DNA of 64,000 bases from CAVSRC01 sp963762605 (GCA_963762605.1 CAVXLJ010000017.1:186001-250000), one strand, 5' to 3'; shown: positions 27,800 through 37,294, counted from the first letter of the stretch. Notes: generated by a model from the letters alone, not told the origin. Program-made: numbers and translations.

Positions 27800-28796
27800 T
27801 CAGTCGCGAGGTGCTGCGGCGCGCCGCAGGCGATCGTTGATCGCTTCGCCGAGCCCCTCGTCGGGGATCGGCGCCACCGCAATCGCCCGCACCTGGCGGT
27901 CGAGGGTTCTCAATCCGGCGAAGAAGCCGGCGGCGGCTTCCGCCAGATCGCCGGACGGGCTGAGATTGATCGTGACGGCCGCATGTTGCGCGCCTTTCGG
28001 CAGACGCGGCCCGAAGGCCAACAGCCCCTCTCCCGCGCGCACGTCGGTCGCGTCCAGCCGTACCGCAGCCGCCGGCGCGTAGTGCGAGGCGAGCATGCCG
28101 GGCGCCACAGGCGCAATGCCGACCGGCCCGGCGCTGGCCAGAGGCCGGCCAAGGACTTTCTCGATCTCCGCGCGGTCCAATCCGCCCGCCCGCAGCAGCA
28201 CCGGCTTGTCGCCGGCAAGACCGACGATGGTCGAATTCGAGCCCCACCGGCGTGGCGCCGGCATCGAGGATGACGCTGACATGATCGCCGAGATCGTCGA
28301 CGACATGGTCGGCGGTGGTCGGGCTGACATGGCCGGAGCGGTTGGCGCTGGGTGCGGCCAGCGGCCGGGCGCTGGCGGCAAGCAGCGCCTGCGCCACCGG
28401 GTGCGCCGGTACGCGCACGGCCAGCGTGGAGAGGCCGGCCGTGACCAGGTCGGCGATGCCGGCATCAGGCGCCAGCGGCAGGACCAGGGTCAGCGGCCCC
28501 GGCCAGAAGGCGTCCGCCAGCCGCTCGGCATCCTCGCTGAAACGGACGTGGTGCATGGCTTCGGCGGCCGAGCCGACATGGACGATCAGCGGGTTGAAGC
28601 GCGGCCGCCCCTTGGCGAGGAAAATGCGCCCGACGGCGGCCGGATTGGCAGCATCGGCGGCAAGCCCGTAGACCGTCTCGGTCGGCATCGCCACCAGTTC
28701 GCCACGCTCGAGCGCCGCGACGGCGGCGTCAAGGCCGGCCTCGCGTGAGCGATTCATATCAAAGATTCTGGGCGGATTTGCGCTAGCCTGTGCCAT
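27800..28796 (-). pseudogene. threonylcarbamoyl-AMP synthase (Sua5/YwlC), frameshifted
   Basis: Encodes the enzyme that makes threonylcarbamoyl-AMP for tRNA t6A modification. The N-terminal YrdC-type domain (PTETVYGLAAD, KGRPRFNPLIVHV, SANRSGHVSPT) is intact up to AGATPVGLE. The continuation STIVGLAGDKPVLLRAGG lies in another frame. Reading GAATTCG at 28232-28238 as GAATCG (one T fewer) restores GLESTIVG and an intact two-domain protein of about 330 residues that ends at 27800. The break falls in the conserved STIV motif used in nucleotide binding. As this activity is usually essential, a sequencing or assembly error is likely. Start at 28796 (ATG), or 28757. Confidence 0.9.
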
Positions 28797-28880
28797 CGGT
28801 GAGAGTATCGGCCGTCCGGGCGAGCCGGGTTCTCACCCGCGGCGACAAGCCGCGTCAAGCCGTAGCCGGAGATCCTGTTC

Positions 28881-30653
28881 ATGAGCCGCACGCCCCCCCT
28901 CGCCGACATCACCTTCGCACTGAGGGCCTATGGCGGGCTCGACCGGCTGATCGCAACCGGCGCCTTCCCCGATCTCGACGGCGAAACGGCCGATGCCATC
29001 ATCGAGGAAGCCAGCCGTTTCGCTGAAAATCAGCTTGCTCCGCTGAACCAGCCCGGCGACCGCGTCGGCGTGACATTTGCCGATGGCGTGGTGACCACGC
29101 CGCCCGGCTGGAACGAAGTCTACCGGCGCTGGCGCGAAGCCGGTTGGAACGGGCTCGGCAGCCCTGTTGAATGGGGCGGACAGGGCCTGCCGATGGTGCT
29201 GCAGATGGCGCTCCAGGAAATCTGGAACTCTGCCAATGCCGCCTTCGCCGTCGGCCCGATGCTGAACGGCGGCGCCGTCCATGCGCTGCTGGCCCACGCC
29301 ACCGAAGACCTCCACAAGCGCTACCTGCCCAAGCTGGTCTCCGGCGAATGGATGGTGACCATGGACCTGACCGAGCCGCAGGCCGGCTCCGAGCTCAGCG
29401 CCATCACCACCAAAGCGGAGCGCGGCGCGGATGGAACCTACCGGCTCTTCGGCCAGAAGACCTTCATCACTTATGGTGAGCACGACTTCACCGACAACAT
29501 CGTCCATCTCGTGCTTGCCCGCATCGCCGACGCGCCGCACGGCTCCACCGGCATTTCCATGTTCCTGGTGCCGAAAATGCTCGACGACGGCAGCCGCAAC
29601 GACCTGGTGGCAACCGCCAACGAACACAAGCTCGGCCTGCACGGCTCGCCCACCTGCACCATGGTCTATGGCGAGACCGGCAGGGGCGCCACCGGCTGGC
29701 TGGTCGGCAGGGAGAATCGGGGTCTGGTCTGCATGTTCGCCATGATGAACCACGCCCGCCTCAGCGTCGGCGTTCAGGCCGTGGGCGTCGCAGCGCGGGC
29801 GCTGCAGCTGGCGCTCTCCTTCGCCGCCGAGCGCCGCCAGGGGCACGCGCTGGGCGCTCCGCGCGACCAGATGAGCCTGATCGGCGAACATCCTGACATC
29901 CAGCGTCATCTTTTGCAGATGAGCGCGCTCACCGCCGCATCGCGGGCGATCTGCTATGCCTGTGCCGAAGCGATCGACATGAGCATGGCGGCGCCGGAAG
30001 GCGAACGCCATGCCTGGGCGGACCGGGCGAGCCTGCTGACCCCGGTCGCCAAGGCCTTCGCCACCGACGCGGTGAACGAGGTCACCTCGGCCGGTATCCA
30101 GGTGCATGGCGGTGCCGGCTACATCGAAGAAACCGGCGCGGCACAGCTCTTCCGCGACGCCCGTATCTTCGCCATCTACGAGGGAACCAACGGCATCCAG
30201 GCGATGGACCTCGCCACCCGCAAGGTGAAGCTCGGCGGCGGCACGGCGATCGCGGCGGTCATCAATGAGATCGCCGAGATCGCGGTCGCGGTCGCCAAGG
30301 CCAACCGGCCGCAATTCGGGCAGACCGCCGCCCGGCTGACCGAGGCCGGCAAGCACCTTGCTGCCGCAACGGCGTTTCTCACCAAATCCCTGGCGAACGG
30401 CGACCACCAGCCCGTATTGGCGGGCGCGACACCCTATGCGCGGCTTTTCGGGCTTGCATTTGGCGGCGCGCTTCTGGCAAAGGGCGCGCTTGGGGCGGAC
30501 GAGACAAATCGCGATCGCGCGATCGCCCTTGCGCGATTCCACTCAGAATCGCTGTTGGGCGAGGCGGCGTCCCTGGCGGTGGCGGTGATCGAGGGGGCCG
30601 AAGGCCTGCAGCAGGCGGCACGCGCCTTCGATATCGCCATGCCACCGTCGTGA
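28881..30653 (+). CDS. acyl-CoA dehydrogenase, DmdC-like
   Basis: A 590-residue FAD enzyme of the large acyl-CoA dehydrogenase group to which 3-methylmercaptopropionyl-CoA dehydrogenase DmdC belongs. The FAD/substrate segments MDLTEPQAGSELSAITTKA, given here as MDLTEPQAGSEL, and FGQKTFITYGEHD are present; the catalytic glutamate is in YEGTNGIQAMDL near residue 434. A C-terminal extension of about 130 residues sets the group apart from short-chain enzymes. It heads an operon with an enoyl-CoA hydratase. The acyl chain used cannot be determined. Confidence 0.92.
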   Translation: MSRTPPLADITFALRAYGGLDRLIATGAFPDLDGETADAIIEEASRFAENQLAPLNQPGDRVGVTFADGVVTTPPGWNEVYRRWREAGWNGLGSPVEWGGQGLPMVLQMALQEIWNSANAAFAVGPMLNGGAVHALLAHATEDLHKRYLPKLVSGEWMVTMDLTEPQAGSELSAITTKAERGADGTYRLFGQKTFITYGEHDFTDNIVHLVLARIADAPHGSTGISMFLVPKMLDDGSRNDLVATANEHKLGLHGSPTCTMVYGETGRGATGWLVGRENRGLVCMFAMMNHARLSVGVQAVGVAARALQLALSFAAERRQGHALGAPRDQMSLIGEHPDIQRHLLQMSALTAASRAICYACAEAIDMSMAAPEGERHAWADRASLLTPVAKAFATDAVNEVTSAGIQVHGGAGYIEETGAAQLFRDARIFAIYEGTNGIQAMDLATRKVKLGGGTAIAAVINEIAEIAVAVAKANRPQFGQTAARLTEAGKHLAAATAFLTKSLANGDHQPVLAGATPYARLFGLAFGGALLAKGALGADETNRDRAIALARFHSESLLGEAASLAVAVIEGAEGLQQAARAFDIAMPPS

Positions 30654-30687
30654 ATGCTGTTGCTCGCGTGAGGCCAGGAGTGAGCAG

Positions 30688-31437
30688 ATGAGCGAACAGG
30701 TGATCAGCGAGATCGCCGCCGGCGTGCAGACGGTCCGCATCGAGCGGATGGACGCGGAAAACCGGCTAACCGCCGACATGTGCGAGCGCTTGGCCGATGC
30801 GCTCGCCTTCGGCGAGAGCTCGTCGCGGGTGCGTGCGGTGCTGCTGACCGGCACGCCGGGCATGTTCTCCGCCGGTCACGATGTCAACGAGCTGCAGGGC
30901 TTCCTTACCGCCGGAGGCATGGGCGAGAGCGTCATCCGGCTGTTGAAGACGATGGCCTCGATCGACAAGCCCGTGATTGCCGCCGTCGACGGCCCCTCCT
31001 TGAGCCTCGGCACGATCCTGCTGATTCTCTGTGACTATGTGGTCGCCAGCGAATGGTCGATCTTCTCGGCCGCTTCAGCCGAAATGGGCATGCCGCCGGA
31101 AGGCGCCACCAGTATCCTGGCCCCGGCACTGATGGGCTACCGCCGGGCCTTCGGCCTGCTGGTGATGGGAGACCAGTTCGACGCCCAGCAGGCGATGTAT
31201 GCCGGCCTGGTCAACAAGATCGTGCCGGCCGATGCGGTCGAAGCCGCTGGCCAGGAGGTGGCGCGCATTCTCGCCGACAAGCCGCCGGAGGCGGTGCGCA
31301 TGCATCGCCGGCTGATGCGCGGCGACCGGCTCAACATCCTGCAGCGCATCGACCTGGAGGCGACCAGCTTTGCCGATCTGCTGCGCTCGCCTGCAGCGCG
31401 CGATGCCCTTCAGGCCTATATTGACGCCAACCGCTGA
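30688..31437 (+). CDS. enoyl-CoA hydratase/isomerase family protein
   Basis: A 249-residue crotonase-fold protein. The oxyanion-hole strand GMFSAGHDVNEL and the DGPSLSLGTILLILCDYV segment are visible, and PPEGATSILAP carries one of the likely catalytic glutamates. It follows the acyl-CoA dehydrogenase by 34 bases with AGGAG seven bases before ATG, suggesting joint beta-oxidation. It could be a hydratase or an isomerase. Confidence 0.92.
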   Translation: MSEQVISEIAAGVQTVRIERMDAENRLTADMCERLADALAFGESSSRVRAVLLTGTPGMFSAGHDVNELQGFLTAGGMGESVIRLLKTMASIDKPVIAAVDGPSLSLGTILLILCDYVVASEWSIFSAASAEMGMPPEGATSILAPALMGYRRAFGLLVMGDQFDAQQAMYAGLVNKIVPADAVEAAGQEVARILADKPPEAVRMHRRLMRGDRLNILQRIDLEATSFADLLRSPAARDALQAYIDANR

Positions 31438-31460
31438 ACGCGACGCTGACGGGAGCATTC

Positions 31461-32390
31461 TTGCCCACTCTCCTCATTCAGGACCCGGTCTTCCTCGAGC
31501 ATATTGCACCGGCCGGCCACCCCGAGCGGCCCGACCGCATCCGCGCCATCGATCAGGCGCTGTCTGCCCCGCTCTTCGCCGATCTGGTCCGTACCGGCGC
31601 GCCGGAAGCGGCGACGCCGGAGCTGCTCGCCATCGCCCACAACGAAGCCTATGTCGCCGAGATCCGCGCCGCCGTCCCCGACCAGGGCATCATTTCGATC
31701 GAGGCCGACACCTATCTCTCACCGCAGAGCTACGATATCGCCGCGCGGGCAGCGGCAGCCGCCTGTCTGGCGGTGGACGAGGTCATGGGCGGCGCCGTGG
31801 CCAATGCCTTCTGCGCCATCCGGCCGCCGGGCCATCATGCCGAGGCCGACCACCCGATGGGCTTCTGCCTGTTCAACAATGCGGCCATCGCCGCGCGCCA
31901 GGCGCAGCGCAAGCATGGCGCCGAACGGGTCGCCATCGTCGACTGGGACGTCCATCACGGCAACGGCACGCAGGCGATCGTGTGGAACGACGCGAGCATC
32001 CTCTATTGCTCGACCCACCAGATGCCGCTCTATCCCGGCACCGGTGCGGCTTCCGAAACCGGCTGCGGCAACATCGTCAACGTGCCGCTCAAGGCCGGCG
32101 CCGGCGGTACTGAGTTCGAGCTGGCCTTCAACGACAGAATCGTGCCGGCGCTCGACGCCTTCGCCCCCGACCTCATCATCATCTCCGCCGGATTCGACGC
32201 GCATTGGCGCGACCCGCTGGCCGAAATCAATCTGAATGAGGAAGACTTCGTCCACGCGACCCTGACGCTGATGGAGGCGGCGGAGCGCCATTGCGGCGGA
32301 CGCATCGTCAGCCTGCTGGAAGGCGGGTATGATCTTGCCGGGCTTGCCGGATCGGTTGCCATGCACGTGGCGACGCTGATGAAAGCCTGA
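31461..32390 (+). CDS. histone deacetylase-family amidohydrolase
   Basis: A 309-residue arginase/deacetylase-fold enzyme. The motif IRPPGHHAEADHPMGFCLFNN contains the paired catalytic histidines (cited piece PPGHHAEADHPMGFCLFN), DWDVHHGNGTQ and SAGFDAHWRDPL hold the zinc ligands. Bacterial members deacetylate lysines or acetylpolyamines; the substrate here is unknown. Start TTG at 31461 with GGGAG six bases upstream. It lies in a forward row with enoyl-CoA hydratase, xseB and dxs. Confidence 0.92.
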   Translation: MPTLLIQDPVFLEHIAPAGHPERPDRIRAIDQALSAPLFADLVRTGAPEAATPELLAIAHNEAYVAEIRAAVPDQGIISIEADTYLSPQSYDIAARAAAAACLAVDEVMGGAVANAFCAIRPPGHHAEADHPMGFCLFNNAAIAARQAQRKHGAERVAIVDWDVHHGNGTQAIVWNDASILYCSTHQMPLYPGTGAASETGCGNIVNVPLKAGAGGTEFELAFNDRIVPALDAFAPDLIIISAGFDAHWRDPLAEINLNEEDFVHATLTLMEAAERHCGGRIVSLLEGGYDLAGLAGSVAMHVATLMKA

Positions 32391-32406
32391 GGAACGAGGA
32401 AACCGG

Positions 32407-32667
32407 ATGGCCGACCAGGACCCCGCGCCCGTCGAGGGCATGACTTTCGAGGCTGCGCTCAAGCAGCTCGAACAGATCGTCAGCCGGCTCGAGCGCGGCG
32501 AGGTGCCGCTGGCCAAGTCGATCGTCATCTACGAGCGTGGCGACGCGCTCAGAAAGCACTGCGACGCGCTGCTGCGCCAGGCCGAGGCGCGGGTGGAGAA
32601 GATCCGGGTCGGCGCCGACGGCAAGCCGGCCGGCGTCGAGCCGCTCGACGACAATTCCCAAGAGTAG
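32407..32667 (+). CDS. xseB: exodeoxyribonuclease VII small subunit
   Basis: An 86-residue helical subunit that binds XseA to form exonuclease VII, which degrades single-stranded DNA. The FEAALKQLEQIVSRLERGEV motif and the YERGDALRKHCDALLRQAEAR helix are typical. GAGGAA precedes the ATG. The pairing of xseB with dxs is widespread in Proteobacteria. The xseA gene is not in the window. Confidence 0.95.
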   Translation: MADQDPAPVEGMTFEAALKQLEQIVSRLERGEVPLAKSIVIYERGDALRKHCDALLRQAEARVEKIRVGADGKPAGVEPLDDNSQE

Positions 32668-32743
32668 CCGGCGGGCCCAAGCGTTGCACCGGCAGGGCCG
32701 GCGTGCCAATAGTCGCGGGGGCCCATTCTTGTCAGGCTTATCC

Positions 32744-34669
32744 GTGAATTCTCCGCCAGCCACTCCCCTCCTCGACCGCGTCAAGACGCCCGAGGATTTG
32801 CGCAAACTGCCCGCTTCCGACCTCAAGCAGCTGGCCGACGAGTTGCGCCAGGAGACGATTTCGGCGGTGTCGGTTACCGGCGGCCATCTCGGCGCGGGTT
32901 TGGGCGTGGTCGAGCTGACGGTGGCGCTGCACTACGTCTTCGATACGCCGCGCGACAAGGTGGTCTGGGACGTCGGCCACCAGGCCTACCCGCACAAGAT
33001 CCTCACCGGGCGCCGGGACCGTATCCGCACGCTGCGCCAGGCCGGCGGCCTCAGCGGCTTCACCAAGCGCGCCGAGAGCGAGTACGACCCGTTCGGCGCC
33101 GCCCACTCCTCGACCTCGATCTCCGCCGCGCTCGGCATGGCGGTCGCCCGCGACCTCAAGGGCGGGACCGAGAACATCGTCGCGGTGATCGGCGATGGCG
33201 CCATGTCGGCCGGCATGGCCTATGAGGCGATGAACAATGCCGGCCACCTGAAATCGCGCCTGATCGTCATCCTCAACGACAACGACATGTCGATCGCGCC
33301 GCCGGTGGGGGCGCTGTCGGCGCATCTGGCCAAGCTGGTGTCGGGTCCCACCTATCGCGGCATCCGGCGGCTGGCCAAGAAGCTTGCTGACTACCTGCCG
33401 CGCTATTTCCGCGAGCGGGCGCGTCTGGCGGAGGAATTCACCCGCAGCTTCTGGACCGGCGGAACGCTGTTCGAAGAACTGGGCTTCTACTACATCGGCC
33501 CGATCGACGGGCACAATCTCGACCATCTCCTGCCCGTTCTGCGCAACGTCGCCACGATGCGCAACGGACCGGTCCTGGTTCATGTCCGCACCCGGAAGGG
33601 CGAGGGCTATGCGCCGGCGGAAGCCGCGCCCGACAAGTATCACGGGGTCGGCAAGTTCGACGTAATCACCGGCGCGCAGGCCGAGAGCCGCTCCAATGCG
33701 CCGGCTTATACACGCGTGTTCGCGGAGAGCCTGATCAAGGAGGCGGAGAAGGACGATCGCATCGTCGCCATCACCGCGGCGATGCCGGCCGGCACCGGCC
33801 TTGATCTCTTCGGCGCCAGGTTCCCGACGCGCATGTTCGACGTGGGCATTGCCGAGCAGCATGCGGTGACCTTCGCGGCGGGACTGGCGACGCAGGGTTT
33901 CAAGCCGTTTGCCGCCATCTACTCGACCTTCTTGCAGCGCGCCTACGACCAGGTTGTCCACGACGTTGCCATCCAGAGCCTGCCCGTCCGCTTCGCTATC
34001 GACCGTGCCGGCTTCGTCGGCGCCGACGGGCAGACCCATGCCGGCGCCTTCGACACGGCCTATCTCGCCTGCCTGCCCGGCTTCGTGGTGATGGCGGCGG
34101 CCGACGAAGCTGAGCTTGTCCATATGGTGGCGACGGCGGCGGCGATCGACGACCGGCCGTCCTCGTTCCGCTATCCGCGCGGCGACGGCGTCGGCGTCGA
34201 AATGCCCGAACAGGGCGTGCCGCTCGATATCGGCCGCGGCCGCATTCTGCGCGCGGGCGGCAAGGTGGCGCTGCTGTCATTCGGCGCGCGCCTCAAGGAA
34301 TGCCTCAAGGCGGCCGAAGACCTTGACTCCTACGGCCTGCCGGCGACGGTGGCCGATGCCCGCTTCGCCAAGCCGCTCGACACCCAACTCATCGACCGGC
34401 TGGTGCGCGAGCACGAGGTGCTCATCACCATCGAAGAAGGCTCGGTCGGCGGCTTCGCATCGCACGTCCTGGCCTATCTCGAAATGAGCGGAGCGCTCGA
34501 GCGCGGCATCAAGGTGCGCTCGCTCACCATGCCTGACCGCTTCATCGACCAGGGCAAGCCGGAGGCGATGTACGCCGATGCCGGCCTCGACGCGGCCGGC
34601 ATCGTGACGGCCGTCTTCACGGCGCTCGGTCGCGATGCACCGGTCGCCGCACATCCGCGCCTCGCTTGA
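32744..34669 (+). CDS. dxs: 1-deoxy-D-xylulose-5-phosphate synthase
   Basis: A roughly 641-residue TPP enzyme that condenses pyruvate and glyceraldehyde-3-phosphate, the first step of the MEP pathway. TPP-binding GDGAMSAGMAYEAMNNAG (about residues 150-167), the DVGHQAYPHKIL stretch, and the transketolase-type segment RAGFVGADGQTHAGAFD are present. I chose the GTG at 32744 giving MNSPPATPLLDRV; a TTG at 32729 is possible and a frame opening at 32537 overlaps xseB. Length matches the family. Confidence 0.96.
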   Translation: MNSPPATPLLDRVKTPEDLRKLPASDLKQLADELRQETISAVSVTGGHLGAGLGVVELTVALHYVFDTPRDKVVWDVGHQAYPHKILTGRRDRIRTLRQAGGLSGFTKRAESEYDPFGAAHSSTSISAALGMAVARDLKGGTENIVAVIGDGAMSAGMAYEAMNNAGHLKSRLIVILNDNDMSIAPPVGALSAHLAKLVSGPTYRGIRRLAKKLADYLPRYFRERARLAEEFTRSFWTGGTLFEELGFYYIGPIDGHNLDHLLPVLRNVATMRNGPVLVHVRTRKGEGYAPAEAAPDKYHGVGKFDVITGAQAESRSNAPAYTRVFAESLIKEAEKDDRIVAITAAMPAGTGLDLFGARFPTRMFDVGIAEQHAVTFAAGLATQGFKPFAAIYSTFLQRAYDQVVHDVAIQSLPVRFAIDRAGFVGADGQTHAGAFDTAYLACLPGFVVMAAADEAELVHMVATAAAIDDRPSSFRYPRGDGVGVEMPEQGVPLDIGRGRILRAGGKVALLSFGARLKECLKAAEDLDSYGLPATVADARFAKPLDTQLIDRLVREHEVLITIEEGSVGGFASHVLAYLEMSGALERGIKVRSLTMPDRFIDQGKPEAMYADAGLDAAGIVTAVFTALGRDAPVAAHPRLA

Positions 34670-34753
34670 GGCCGTCACGCGCAGACCGGCCTGCGACGAA
34701 TTTTCTACATCGGAATTGTTCCAAGTAGCCGGGGAAGGCTCTAAGACTTCCCG

Positions 34754-35149
34754 ATGTCCGGCCGCCCGCTTCTTGCCCTCTTGCGTGGTCCCGACGGTCG
34801 CTCGCTGGCGCTGAGCCTGGCGGCGATCGTTCTCACCAGTGTCATGCTCGCCGGGCTCCATGGCGGGGCCCTGGCTTATGCGGCGACAACGGACACGCCG
34901 ACGGTGTGCACCTCCGTCGGCGCCAACAGCGATCCCGGCCATCCGGCCAACGATTCGGACAACCGCGCCTATGGCGTGGTCGGCTGCCTCAGTGTCGTCG
35001 CCAGTGCCGTTCCGCCGTCCCCGCCGGTTATCGTCGATCAGCCGCCGGCAATCGTGCTGCCGGCGTTCATCGCGTTGCCGGCCGGGCACGCCGTTCCCGA
35101 TCCCCTCGACGGACCGGCGAGTCCGCGCGGGCCCCCGCTCCTCGGCTGA
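34754..35149 (+). CDS. small secreted or membrane protein, unknown (DUF2946-like?)
   Basis: A 131-residue protein with an N-terminal hydrophobic helix (about 18-42), one cysteine pair (C53, C77) and a proline-rich C-terminus. Its size, form and place just before copper-handling genes recall DUF2946-type proteins, but the similarity is only by eye. Position suggests a role with the copper block to its right. Function unknown. Confidence 0.6.
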   Translation: MSGRPLLALLRGPDGRSLALSLAAIVLTSVMLAGLHGGALAYAATTDTPTVCTSVGANSDPGHPANDSDNRAYGVVGCLSVVASAVPPSPPVIVDQPPAIVLPAFIALPAGHAVPDPLDGPASPRGPPLLG

Positions 35150-35233
35150 ATCCGATCTTCGTTTTTCCGATCTGTTTCATCCGGCGGCCGCCTCAAGACG
35201 CGGCACCGCCACTTTGTCGAGGACAATGCTCGC

Positions 35234-35764
35234 ATGACCCGTTTCTTCAAACGCGCCGCCATTGGCGCCCTCTTCGCCGCCGTCGCCTTCAGTGCTCCGG
35301 CCTTCGCTCATGAAGTCAAGGTCGGCTCGCTGGAGATCACCAATCTGTGGGCGCGGGCAACACCGCCCAAGGCGCCGACCGGTGCCGGCTACATGACCAT
35401 CACCAACAAGGGCAACGCGGAAGACACCTTGACCGCCGTCGCCACGCCGGTTGCCGAGACCAGCGAGTTGCACATCATGGAGGTCAAGAACGGCATCATG
35501 ACCATGCATCCGGTCGAGGGCGGCATCAAAATCCCGGCCGGCGCCACCGTCACCCTTGCCCCCGGCGGCTACCACCTCATGTTCATCAAGCTGAAGCACG
35601 ACCTGAAGCAAGGCGAGACGCTGCCGGTGACGCTGACTTTCGCCAAGGCGGGCACGGTTGCGACCTTCCTGCACATCATGCCGGTCGGCTCGATGGGGCC
35701 GGCCGGGGCCGGTGATGCCACCACAATGGACATGAAGGGCGGACAGATGGGCACGGGCAAATGA
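35234..35764 (+). CDS. periplasmic copper chaperone PCu(A)C
   Basis: A 176-residue secreted protein with a signal peptide (cleaved near AFA-HEV, residue 25). The mature domain has the copper-binding pattern of PCuAC: H80 in SELHIME, M91, H114 and M116 in GGYHLMF. Such proteins carry Cu(I) to the CuA site of cytochrome oxidase. A methionine-rich tail (MPVGSMGPAGAGDATTMDMK) follows. Its stop overlaps the SCO start by 4 bases (ATGA), so the two are coupled. Confidence 0.92.
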   Translation: MTRFFKRAAIGALFAAVAFSAPAFAHEVKVGSLEITNLWARATPPKAPTGAGYMTITNKGNAEDTLTAVATPVAETSELHIMEVKNGIMTMHPVEGGIKIPAGATVTLAPGGYHLMFIKLKHDLKQGETLPVTLTFAKAGTVATFLHIMPVGSMGPAGAGDATTMDMKGGQMGTGK

Positions 35765-36363
35765 CCGGCATGCGCGCCATTCGCATCATCGTCTGGGTGG
35801 CGGTCGTCGCGCTCGTCGGCACCGTCGGCTGGATCTACGTCGTCGGCCAGCGCGGGGAGGTTCCCGGAATCGTCGCGTCGCAGATCGGCGGGCCGTTCAC
35901 GCTCACCGACCAGAACGGCAATACGGTCACCGAGGCGGCGCTGCAGGGGCACCCGAGCGTGCTGTACTTCGGCTACACCTATTGCCCGGACGTCTGCCCG
36001 ACGACGCTGGCCGATCTCACCCAGTGGATGGGCGACCTCGGCACGCAAGCCAACAAGCTGAAGGTCTATTTCATCACCGTCGACCCCGAGCGCGACACGC
36101 AGGAGGTGATGGCGTCCTACATGCAGGCCTTCGACCCGCGCTTCACCGCGCTCACCGGTACCCGGCCCGAAATCGACAAGATCGTCAAGGAATACCACAT
36201 CTACGCGCACAAGGTGCCGGGCGCGGACGGCAGCTACACGATGGACCACACGGCGACCGTGTTCCTGCTCGATTCCAAGGCCCAACTGGTGTCGACCATC
36301 GACTACCAGGAAAAGACCGACAAGGCGCTGGCCAAGCTCAAGCGCCTCACCGGGGCATCGTGA
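35761..36363 (+). CDS. SCO1/SenC family copper chaperone
   Basis: A 200-residue thioredoxin-fold protein with an N-terminal membrane helix (about 8-28). The copper ligands C75 and C79 (GYTYCPDVCPTTL) and H163 (MDHTATVFLLD) are present. It passes copper to, or keeps reduced, the CuA site of oxidase subunit II. Encoded directly after PCuAC; the two usually work together. The oxidase operon is 15 kb away on the other strand. Confidence 0.93.
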   Translation: MTGMRAIRIIVWVAVVALVGTVGWIYVVGQRGEVPGIVASQIGGPFTLTDQNGNTVTEAALQGHPSVLYFGYTYCPDVCPTTLADLTQWMGDLGTQANKLKVYFITVDPERDTQEVMASYMQAFDPRFTALTGTRPEIDKIVKEYHIYAHKVPGADGSYTMDHTATVFLLDSKAQLVSTIDYQEKTDKALAKLKRLTGAS

Positions 36364-36396
36364 CCAGACGGGGCGCCGGCGCTATGCTGGCGCCCC

Positions 36397-36534
36397 ATGA
36401 GCCTGACGTCGAAACTCACCCTGTCGCTTGCCGGCCTCGCCGCGGTCGCCCTCGGCGGATTCCTGTGGCTGCGCTTCGGTAATCTCGTCTATTTCGACGT
36501 GATCGCGGCCTCGTTTGCCGGCTGTTTCCTGTAG
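36397..36534 (+). CDS. small 45-residue membrane protein
   Basis: MSLTSKLTLSLAGLAAVALG begins a 45-residue frame ending in YFDVIAASFAGCFL, with one membrane helix and WLRFG in the middle. It lies 34 bases after the SCO gene and 25 before tlyA, in the same direction. It uses codons like its neighbours. I recognise no family. It could be a small component of the copper or oxidase machinery, or chance. Confidence 0.5.
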   Translation: MSLTSKLTLSLAGLAAVALGGFLWLRFGNLVYFDVIAASFAGCFL

Positions 36535-36559
36535 AATCCACGGCGGACACACCTCACCC

Positions 36560-37294
36560 ATGACCAAACGGCTCGATCTGGCGCTGGTGGAGCGTGGGCT
36601 GGTGCGCACACGGGCGCGCGCCCGCGATGCGATCCTGCGCGGCCACGTCACCGTCAACGGCAGGCTGGTGGCGCGGCCGGCAACGACGGTGGAACCGGAC
36701 GCTGCGATCGCGCTCGACGATCCGGCCAGCGGCTATGTCTCGCGCGGCAGCCTCAAGATGATCGCGGCGCTCGACCGCTTCGGCTATTCGCCGAAGGCCC
36801 GGGTGGCGCTCGACATCGGCGCCTCCACCGGCGGCTTTACGCAGGTCCTGCTCGAACGCGGTGCGACCAAGGTCTTCGCCATCGATGTCGGCCATGGCCA
36901 GCTCGATCCGGAGCTGGCCGCCGATCCGCGCGTCGTCTCGCGCGAGGGCGTCAATGCGCGCGATCTCAGGCCCGACGACATCGGCGAGGCGGCAGGCGCC
37001 ATCGTCGCCGATGTCAGCTTCATCTCGCTCAAACTGGTGCTGCCGCCGGTGCTGGCGCTCGCGGACACCAACGCCTGGGGCATCTTCCTGGTCAAGCCGC
37101 AGTTCGAGGTCGGCCGCCAGGCACTGGGCAAAGGCGGCATCGTTCGCGACTCCGGGCTTGCCGAGCGGACGGCGGCGGACATTGCCGGGTGGCTGGAAGG
37201 CGAGATGGGCTGGCGCGCCGACGGCATCATCCTCTCGCCGATCGAAGGCGGCGACGGCAACCGCGAATTCCTGCTCGGCGCCCGCCGTGACTGA
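36560..37294 (+). CDS. tlyA: TlyA family rRNA 2'-O-methyltransferase
   Basis: A 244-residue enzyme of the FtsJ/TlyA type. An S4 RNA-binding domain (about 1-65) is followed by a SAM-dependent methyltransferase domain with ALDIGASTGGFTQVLLERGA (about 78-97). In mycobacteria TlyA methylates 16S and 23S rRNA and had been called a hemolysin. I chose the ATG at 36560 (MTKRLDLALVERGL). Stop overlaps the next gene's start by 8 bases. Confidence 0.93.
   Translation: MTKRLDLALVERGLVRTRARARDAILRGHVTVNGRLVARPATTVEPDAAIALDDPASGYVSRGSLKMIAALDRFGYSPKARVALDIGASTGGFTQVLLERGATKVFAIDVGHGQLDPELAADPRVVSREGVNARDLRPDDIGEAAGAIVADVSFISLKLVLPPVLALADTNAWGIFLVKPQFEVGRQALGKGGIVRDSGLAERTAADIAGWLEGEMGWRADGIILSPIEGGDGNREFLLGARRD

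Noticed and set aside
27800..28796. Two separate genes at the sua5 locus
   Set aside because: Each half matches one side of the same conserved enzyme, and one base restores the frame.
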